From NCBI GenBank assembly GCA_035772735.1, contig JASDFA010000006.1, positions 66,170,001 to 66,234,000 of the forward strand: a stretch of DNA of 64,000 nt, written 5' to 3'. A program made the position numbers and the translations under genes. How positions within the stretch are numbered: the stretch's first letter is position 1; each line of letters starts with the position of its first letter. Below, in pieces: positions 56,218 through 64,000 of the stretch. Origin of the DNA: Datura wrightii. Its lineage: Eukaryota > Streptophyta > Magnoliopsida > Solanales > Solanaceae. The notes below the pieces were generated by a model, which searched no databases, was not told where the DNA came from, and saw nothing but the letters and a program-made list of their open reading frames with translations.

Positions 56218-56860
56218 TTAGCTTGGCTGGAGCCATCCCGTAGGGAGGAATAGAAATAGGCTGCGTATCGGGTAAGAGATTAGTGTCGAAATCAATTTCC
56301 CTTTAGGAGGAACACCTGGCAAATCATCGAGAAAAACCTCCGGATACTCACACACCACCAGAACTGACTGGATAGTCGGGGTCTCGCACTCAACATCCTT
56401 AACCATAACTAGGTGATACATGCATCCCTTAGAAATTATTTTCCTGGCCTTAAGATATGAAATAAACCGACCGGCCGGTATAACTGAATTACCCTTTCAC
56501 TCCAAAATTTAGTCACCTGGAAATTGGAATTCTACCGCATGGGTTCTACAATTAATCGAAGCATAATATGCAAACAACCAATCCATGCCCAAAATAATGT
56601 CAAAGGCAGTCATAGCTAACTCTACTAAGTTTGCGAAGGTGACCTTATGCAATACTGTAATGGGGAAACCTCTATACACCCACCTAGCTACAACTGAATC
56701 ACCGACTGGGGTAGAGATTGAGAATGGTTCTGACAGGATTTTAGGGCTAACTCCAAAATTACTAGCAATATAAGGGGTCACAAAAGACAATTTAGCTACT
56801 AGATCTAACAAGGCATAAGAATAAATATGGAAGACTTGCAACGTACCAGTGACCACATCA
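56218..56860 (-). pseudogene. E5 protease, catalytic motif lost
   Basis: The frame at 56509-56991 is open but the active-site motif reads LLDLVAKLSFVTPY where E4 has LLDPGATLSFVTPY, so the loop around the aspartate is altered. IILGMDWLFA is kept. The linker to RT (56218-56421) is in another frame. Confidence 0.8.
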
Positions 56861-58089
56861 GGTGAAGCCTCTTGCTCTTGGCAGGATACCAAAGTATAAA
56901 ACCTATTTTGGTGTTGACTGCCTGCTGCACTAGTCGAGGCACCATGCTGAGGAGGATGTGCTGTTGGAGCAGCAGAACTGGCTACTGCCATACGGGCTCC
57001 ACCGACCCCTGATCTGGCTGAGGGGTAATACTTAAGTCTGTGTCCAGGTTGGCCACACCCGAAGCAAGCATCCGATCCAACTAATCACCTTCTAGGTTGA
57101 TTCTTGCCACACCCCACACAAACTGGGAAAAAGTGCTCCATCTGCATGCTACCATGGCCTCTCGACTCTGAAGCTCTACTCCTCCGATCCCCTCTAAATC
57201 TAGATGGCACGTTTGTTGATGATGGAGTTGGAGCGATAGACCTGTGTTGGGACTGTTGACACTGTCCACCCCCTGACCTATCCTGAGAAGACCCATAGCT
57301 GTCGGCCTTGGCCCTCTTGGCCTCTCTCTGCCTCCGGTAGATCAACTCCATCTACTATGCATGCAGCACAATGTGGGGAAAGTCGATATCCCGATGTAGC
57401 ATGGCGATCCTACAATCCTTTTCCAAATAATCCGCCATCCTATGAACAAAATGACTCACCCGAGTCCTCTGGTCTGCCACCAACTCTAGAGAATACTTGG
57501 ATAGTCGGGTGAACTCCAATGCGTACTCCTGAATGAACATGTTACCCTATTTTAAATTCACAAACTCGGCCGCCTTGATCTCCCTTATCTCCCGAGGGAA
57601 AAATCGATCAAAAAATTTTGCGTGGAACTCTTCCCAACCTATCGGGCCTGCACCCACTGCCCTGGCATCCCTCCACTGCTTGAACCATATGTGAGCCACC
57701 CCCTTAAGCTTATAGGAGGTCAAATCAATACACTCCCCATTGTTCACCCCCGAACCTGGGTGATCTTAAAAATCTCCTCAATGAAATCGTGTCGATCCTC
57801 GCCCACCTTCGAACTTGTGAACTCAGGAGGGCTCATCCTCAAGAAATCCTTCACCCTAGCTACTGCCGCATTCCCATTCTGAGGGTAATGCACCACTATC
57901 TGATTATGAACCTGGGCAGCCATAACATGTGCCAACATCTGAATCGCTACCCTAAAACTCAGTGTGGGCAGTTGGCTTTGGTGCGTGCTCCTCGTGAACG
58001 GGTGGGGCTGGTTGATACTCATCACCATTGGGACCCTCATGATCATTGTCGTTACCATTTCTTCTGGCGTTCACTCTTCGTGAAGGCAT
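56861..58089 (-). pseudogene. E5 gag, degraded
   Basis: The start at 58089 is MPSRRVNARRNGND. Pieces in different frames keep the conserved gag features: LRMSPPEFTSSKVGEDRHDF, WFKQWRDARA, YALEFTRLSKYSLELV and YRRQREAKRAK. The knuckle region near 57060 is damaged. Confidence 0.8.
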
Positions 58090-58283
58090 GATTTTGCAAT
58101 CGCAAACAGTATGAATTAGAAGGATAGGAAAAACTTTTCATCGCATAACATAGATCATGAAAGAAGGGAACATTTCCTAAATGTTTCGTAGCCTTTTCGT
58201 CATAAGTGTGGCGCGCTTCACACCCATGAAAAAGACTCTACTTAACGCGGCTTTCAGACACCCTAGGATACTTCAAACCTATG

Positions 58284-58295
58284 GCTCTGTTACCA
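58284..58295 (-). other. E5 primer binding site (one change)
   Basis: The minus strand reads TGGTAACAGAGC; the iMet complement is TGGTATCAGAGC. Confidence 0.85.
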
Positions 58296-58299
58296 AGTT

Positions 58300-60549
58300 T
58301 GTCACGACCTAAACGTAGACCTGGATCGTAACATGGGATAAGGAGCCCCCAAGAAACCCCAAGTCGACCCATGTCATGAGCATACATCTAATTCATTCAC
58401 ATAAGCGAAAGACATAACATAAGGCATATCGGGAACATATCGAATCGTGACATATCAAACCGGCCGAATCACTTAGACATACATAAGCTAAATTCTATAC
58501 CTTGTTTGAAATCCTCTACTACAATGATGGGTTGATGGGAAAACACCCCAAGTAACCCAAACATATACTAAAACATTAAGTAGCAACATGTCTAGCGCAT
58601 AGCCCTCAGAACATAAGGACTCACCAATACGCTGAGAGCAAACTCTGAGACGATCTAAGGATGCAGGTGATCCTGAGAGTTGGGTCTTGTATCATGAAAT
58701 GATATAGCATAGAAAGTATGCAGTCAGTACGTGGAATGAACCGAGTATGCAAGGTAAATAAATTGACATTTAAAATATTTAAAACTCATAAATGATCATA
58801 AGAGTAGTGCATCATGCTCATATCGTAAGCATCGTAACATAACATAAGGCTCAAGGTTTTCGAAACATTCATAATACAACATAATCGTAATCATAGGAGA
58901 ACATCTTAACTTAACATGAATTGAACCAAAATACGTAATCACAAGCATTCATAATTCGTGATGAACAGTGGGAGATTCTCTTAACCGACATATCCAATAT
59001 GAGCACACATGAGGTCCGACTTGTAAACCTAGTTGGGAGGTTGTTCGTACCTCGCCAAGGGTAGAGCCATGAAAGGGTGTGATATCACCATTAAAAGGGC
59101 CATTTATGCCGGGGACAGTCACAAAGGAGGTCCCAATATACCTACGGTGGCATGTAGTTTATGAGATCCCGGGCTTAACCTGAGCCTCGAACCTACTTGG
59201 TGTTTGATATTACTCCCAAAACATATATAGTGCTCATAGTATAACATACATCAATTCATGGGCTATTAAAATCATGATAATCATAAATATACTTGTACAT
59301 ACATGAACTAGCCATGACATAGGGTCCGTGAGTCGGCCAAAACATAACTAATGAATCATAAAGTTCATACATACTTGTAGATCATGCGTAAAGCTTGAAA
59401 TCCATTTAAATCATGATGGGTAATTGATAAAATCCATGTTTTAAATCATAATTCATGTTGGGCTTGTAAATATCATTAATGAAAAAGTAGATCATAAACC
59501 GATTCATCATGGGTCATACATATTTAGGATATATTCAATAGAAATCAAAATATATAATATTATAAATAATTTAAATCATAAAAGTTGATCAAAAACCCTT
59601 AGAATATGACATTAACAATCATTAGATTTTTATAAAAAGCTACTTCAAAACCCCATAAACTTTTGATAGAATTTTCATGAAATCATAGAGTATGGGCATG
59701 GTTGTGAAAGGAAAAAACCAATGATAACCTTACATACCTGAAAATAATTGATTCTTAATCTCCCTTTAATGACCTAGAAGGAATTGGAAGAGAAAAGCCT
59801 TGAATCCCCCTATGATCACCTCTCTATACTCTTGCATGCATGAATGGGGACTTAGAATAAATTATCCCCCTAAAAACCCATCTTCCATAAGCTAAAACGA
59901 CGTAGTTTAGGGTCTCATAGTGTGGAAAAGTCCAAAATTTCCTTAATGAATCTACCCTGAAAACTGTCCAGATTGGTCCAAAGGGTCGCACCAACGGGTC
60001 GTTGGAAGGAACGATGACCCGTTGTATGGCCTATCATTTGCACTACTGAGAATGGCCTTCAGAACTTAACCATGGATGGACAGGAAGACTCGTCCTCAGA
60101 ACTAATGGGTCGTTACATTGACCGTTGCTTGCACCTTCACAAAAACTAAACCTGCTTACCCGAGCCTCGCCACGACTCGTGGTTGCTTCTAATGAGTCGT
60201 GGTCACGATCCTTTACATGCACTAGAAATCTTGACAACCAAACAATTACCAGTAACCATGGGTCGTCACTTCTCACCACGAGTCATTGGATGACTCGTTG
60301 TATCCCATCTGCTGAACCCAGCCTCCTCCTACGCTTGCTAATAACGGCTCATTATTTTGAAGAACGAGTCGTTGTGTCGTCCTTCGTTTCCACTGCCACC
60401 TAGAATTCCCTCACCAAGACTGCATACACCGACCCTTGGTTAGATACCACGAGTCGTTACATGGCCCGTTCTATGCTATTTTTCCCAATTTCAGCAGTTT
60501 CCAACTTTTAACTTTCGGGTCTATTCTTAAGCACTTTTATGGAATTACA
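58300..60549 (-). repeat. E5 5' LTR
   Basis: About 2250 bp, TGTCACGACC...AATTACA. The palindrome lies at 58689-58705. CGACTCGT-type motifs lie at 59990-60470. GATAC follows. Confidence 0.9.
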
Positions 60550-60554
60550 GATAC

Positions 60555-62414
60555 AACAAAGGAAGTATGCAGTCAGTATGTGGAATGTACCGAGTATGCA
60601 AGGTAAGTAAAATGGACATTTAAAATATGTAAAAACTCACAAAACATCATAAGAGTAAGATATCACGCTCATATCGTAAACATCGTAACATAACATAACA
60701 TGAGGCTCAAGGTTTTTGAAAAATTCATAATACATTCGTAATCTTAAGAATGAGAGAAAAGCCATATTGAACATAACATGAGCCAACATACATAATTATA
60801 AACATGCATAAATCATGAGGAACAGTGGGAGATTCTCTTAACCGACATACCTCACATGAGCACACATGAAGCCCGACTTGTGACCCTAGTCGGGAGGGTG
60901 TCCGTACCTTGCCAAGGGTAGAACCATAAAAGTGTGATATCACAATGAAAAGGGCCATTTGGTCCGGTGACAGTCACAAAGGAGGTCCCAACATACCTAC
61001 GGTGGCACATAGTTTATGAGATCCGGGGCAGAACCTAGGCCCTGAACCTACTCGGTGTTCGATACTACTCCCAAAACATATATAGTGCTCATAGTATAAC
61101 ATTCATGAATTCATGGGCTATTTAAATCATGATAATTATAAACATTCTTGTACATACGTGAACTAGCCATGACAGAAGGCTCGTGAGTTGGCCAAAACAC
61201 AATTCATGAATCATAGGTTTCATGCATACTTGTAGATCATACATATAACTTTTAAATCATCAAATCATGACGGTTAATTGAATAAATCCATAATTCAAAT
61301 TATAAATCATGTTGGATTTGTAAATATCAACAATTGATATGCAGATCATAAATCGATTCATCATCGATCATGCATAATTAAGCTTAATTTGGTAGAAATC
61401 TAAATCAATAATTTTATAAGAAAAATAGTTGTAAAATCTGATCAAAATTCATAAAATGATGTAATTCGAAAATCATAAAAACCCATTAGTAAATCATTAG
61501 ATTTTCCCAAAATTGAATTCAAAACCCCATGAGACTTTTGATAGATTTTCATAAATTAATAGAGAATGGGCATGGGTGTGAACAGAAACACCCATTCGTA
61601 ACCCTACATACCTAGGTAAGATCAGATTTAGAGTTCCTTGAATGCCCAATGGAGAATTAATAGGGAAAAGCTTGAAACTATGCTTGATCTCTCTAAAATC
61701 CTCTTAATTTGCATGCATGGGAATGGCTTATGCAAGAAGGACTTAACCTATCTTATCATTCCCAGAAAAATACATAAAACGACGTAGTTGCATAGAAAGA
61801 TCTAAAATACCCTTAATGAAAATTCCCTGAAAAACTGCCCTAGGAAAACCAACGATTGATCCCACGAGCCGTTGCATGATACCATGACTCATGGTATCGA
61901 GTCGTCGGATCCACTACCTTAATTCATACTTTCAGATTCTTCCCATGACTTAACAGGATGAGTCGTTGTCTCGAATGATGGGTCGTTAGGTCGACCGTTG
62001 CCAGCCCCTGAACTTTCCTTACCACGAGCCTCACCATGACTCGTGGTTTCTTTCAACAAGTCATGGTCTCGATCTTTTACATCCACTGGAGAATTTGGCA
62101 ACCAAACTATGACTGGTGACCACGGGTCGTCACTTCTCACCACAAGTCATTAGATGACCCGTGCTATCCCCAACTACCAAGGTCCACTCTTTTCTACAAT
62201 TGCAAACAAGGACTCGTTGTTCCAGGCAATGATCATTACATCAGCCATTGTCTCCACTAACACCTGCACCTTCCTTACCACGAATGCTAACAACGACTCG
62301 TGGTTTCCAACAATGAGTTGTTACATCACCCATCCTATGACTTTTTTCCCAATTTTTCAGCCAACTTCAACTTTTGATCCTGGGTCTAATCTTAGGTGTT
62401 TTCGGGGTATTACA
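60555..62414 (-). repeat. E3 5' LTR, right part
   Basis: Continues the E3 LTR after E5, aligning with 24190-26083 of the 3' LTR (for example CATAACATAACA..GAGGCTCAAGG). It ends in TATTACA. CGACTCGT-type motifs lie at 61850-62335. Confidence 0.9.
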
Positions 62415-62419
62415 AATAT
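62415..62419 (+). repeat. E3 target-site duplication, right (AATAT)
   Basis: Partner of GATAT at 23775-23779, with one substitution. Confidence 0.7.
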
Positions 62420-63249
62420 CCACCACCCAACCTCTGCTGGAACTGCCCATAGCTCCCTGTCTTTGCCCTCTTGGCCTCTCTCTCCTTCTTCTTCATCTGC
62501 TCTGCCTCTATTGGTTGGGAGTATATGACCAACTGGGAGAAATCTAGGTCACTATTTAACATGGAAGTCTTGCACTCCTTGACCAGTGAATCTGCTACTC
62601 TATTCAAAAACTTGCTCATACAAGTCTCTGGTCGGCAACCATCTCCGGTGCATACTTGGACAACCGGTAAAATTCAAGGCATACTCCTAAACAATCCTGT
62701 GGTTTTGCTTCAAGTTGAAGAACTCCGCCGCCTTCGCCTCCCTCAACTCTCGAGGGAAGAATGTGTCTAGAAAAGTAGTCAGAAACTCATCCTAACTCAC
62801 GAGAACTGCTCCCACTGCGCTGTTCTCCTTCCACTGATGGAACCATATGTGAGAAACCCCCTTCAGCTGATAGGAGGCTAGGTACACACTCTTCTCTGCC
62901 ATCACCTTCATAATCTGGGTGATCTTCTACACCTCCTCAATGAAATCATGCAGGTTCTCATCCACCTTCAACCCTAGAAACTCAGGTGGGTTCATCCTGA
63001 GAAAGTCTCGTACTCTTACTATTGTTGCGTTTCTATTTTAGGGAACATGAGCCACCACCTGCTAGTTAACCTAAGCAGTCATGGCCTATTCCAACATCTG
63101 AAATGCCACCCTAAAATTGGCTTGAGTGACCTGCTCGGGTTAAGGGATATGTTGGAGCTGGTGGGGCTGGATGATGCCCATTCTCCGTTGCCATTGCCAT
63201 CGCCATTTTCGTTGCCATTTCTCCTTCCATTTACTCGGCGTGTAGAGAT
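62420..63249 (-). pseudogene. E2 gag N-terminal part, start codon lost
   Basis: The sequence matching the gag starts of the other copies reads I-S-T-R-R-V-N-G-R-R, with ATC at 63247-63249 where the others have ATG. Conserved gag segments follow (62410-62619: CKTSMLNSDLDFSQLV, EAEQMKKKEREAKRAK). Stops interrupt it. Confidence 0.75.
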
Positions 63250-63431
63250 ATTTATGCAAACGTGTATATCACGAGTTAGAGGAACAGAGAGATACTTTAT
63301 TGCATGACATGGATCATGAAAGAAGGGAAATTTCCTAAAACATCTTGTAGCCTCTTTCGTATAAGTGTGGTGCACTTCACACCCATTGAAAAACATGGCT
63401 TATAGACACCATAGGAAACACCTAAACCTTT

Positions 63432-63443
63432 GCTCTAATACCA
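63432..63443 (-). other. E2 primer binding site (one change)
   Basis: The minus strand reads TGGTATTAGAGC, one base from the iMet complement, four bases inside the LTR. Confidence 0.85.
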
Positions 63444-63447
63444 AGTT

Positions 63448-64000
63448 TGTCACAATGTAAGCTAGGACCCCGAATAGAGACACGGGATGTAGAACCACGA
63501 ATGGCTCCAAGCTATCCCATGGCATGTGCATAGAAACTCAAGAGCACAAATTAAAGAAGAAATTTTTTTAAAAAAACTTAAACATGATGCGGAAGCCTAT
63601 ATAGCGTAAAGAAAAAATAAGAGTGACGAATATAACAGCTGTGTTTACCAACACATGTATGTTTGACAAGCCTCTAGTCATAAATGGACTGATGGGACAA
63701 CCTCCCCAACTAGTTTACTAAATCTAAAACTGAAACGACAAAACATATAATTAGAAGAATGTCCTCTATAGATGAGGACTCACCAAGCATGGACTGAACT
63801 GGACTGATATGGGGGCAGGGCTAACGGTACAGCTGAGTCTGATTACTCGAACCTATATGATGAAATGATATTGCATAGAGTATGCAGTCAGTACTTTGAA
63901 TGTACTGAGTATGCGAGGTAAGTAAAATAAAAATGCATAGAGAGTTTATGAGAGCAGGACATCTCAAACATGAAGTAATAGTCATAATTTAGGCATGAGG
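63448..64000 (-). repeat. E2 5' LTR, partial (runs off the window)
   Basis: Starts TGTCAC and carries the same landmarks as the others: the GACACGGGA phrase, a decayed palindrome (63855-63871, ATATGATGAAATGATAT) and GGAATGTACTGAGTATGC. More diverged than the LTRs of E3-E5. Confidence 0.85.

Larger units (their letters stand above)
50908..60549 (-). mobile_element. E5: structurally complete Ty3 chromovirus-like element (9642 bp)
   Basis: LTRs of about 2269 and 2250 bp, primer site, polypurine tract and GATAC duplications. Gag to integrase order is kept on the minus strand, but every frame is broken. It is inserted in the 5' LTR of E3. Confidence 0.95.
23780..62414 (-). mobile_element. E3: Ty3 chromovirus-like element split by E4, F and E5
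   Basis: Reassembling by nesting gives 3' LTR (23780-26083), integrase (26084-28017), RNase H-RT-protease-gag (37407-39633), gag start with primer site (49559-50489), and a 5' LTR in two parts (50494-50907 and 60555-62414). Both LTRs share phrases such as the opening ..CATAGACCCGGATCATAACA. Three clean 5-bp duplications mark the later insertions. Confidence 0.9.
7565..64000 (-). mobile_element. E2: outermost Ty3 chromovirus-like element, split by E1, the viral cluster and E3
   Basis: Three E2 pieces are collinear with one element: integrase tail (7565-8453), RT-protease-zinc knuckle (22247-23779), then gag start, primer site and 5' LTR (62415-64000). The break at 23779/62415 is flanked by GATAT and AATAT, an E3 target duplication with one later change. 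About 1.4 kb of RNase H and integrase N-terminus is missing where the viral cluster sits. The 3' LTR lies left of the window, beyond E1. Confidence 0.8.

Overview
This window is plant nuclear repeat DNA. It holds no host gene, rRNA, tRNA or CRISPR array that I can support. Everything readable belongs to LTR retrotransposons and to one cluster of endogenous plant pararetrovirus (Caulimoviridae-type) sequence. The mix of Tekay/Del-like Ty3 chromoviruses, an Athila-type element and a caulimovirid with coat protein ahead of movement protein suggests a dicot, perhaps Solanaceae. That host assignment is inference only.

Layout. Five related Ty3/gypsy elements (called E1 to E5 here) and one Athila-like element (F) all lie on the minus strand and are nested. 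E2 is the outermost: its pieces are 7565-8453, 22247-23779 and 62415-64000, and its 3' end lies left of the window. E1 (1-7564) sits in the distal pol end of E2. The viral cluster (8454-22246) replaces about 1.4 kb of E2 pol. E3 (23780-62414) sits in E2 gag and is itself split by three later insertions: E4 (28018-37401, target duplication TGAGG), F (39634-49553, AGCAT) and E5 (50908-60549, GATAC, inside the E3 5' LTR). LTRs are about 2.1-2.3 kb in E1-E5 and 1448 bp in F. All E1-E5 gag-pol frames are broken by stops, frameshifts or insertions. F keeps an intact 789-codon gag-protease frame but has no reverse transcriptase or integrase.

Viral cluster. The minus-strand copy (22246 to 14132) is slightly longer than one genome unit. 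A 152-bp terminal repeat (14132-14283 and 22095-22246) gives a unit of 7963 bp. Reading on the minus strand: TATA box, perfect tRNA-iMet primer site, leader, four small ORFs, coat protein with CCHC knuckle, movement protein with a retropepsin-like tail, protease-RT-RNase H, and a last ORF of 405 codons. A second copy on the plus strand (8561-14115) covers ORF1 to the middle of pol. The two copies form a near-perfect inverted repeat with 5.55-kb arms and a 2.0-kb spacer. I find only two indels between the arms. Each copy is broken at different places, so neither is an intact genome.

How it works together. The retroelements supply a layered insertion history (E2 oldest; E1, the virus and E3 next; E4, F and E5 later). 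The viral inverted repeat could give long double-stranded RNA if transcribed, which makes it the most interesting part of the window.
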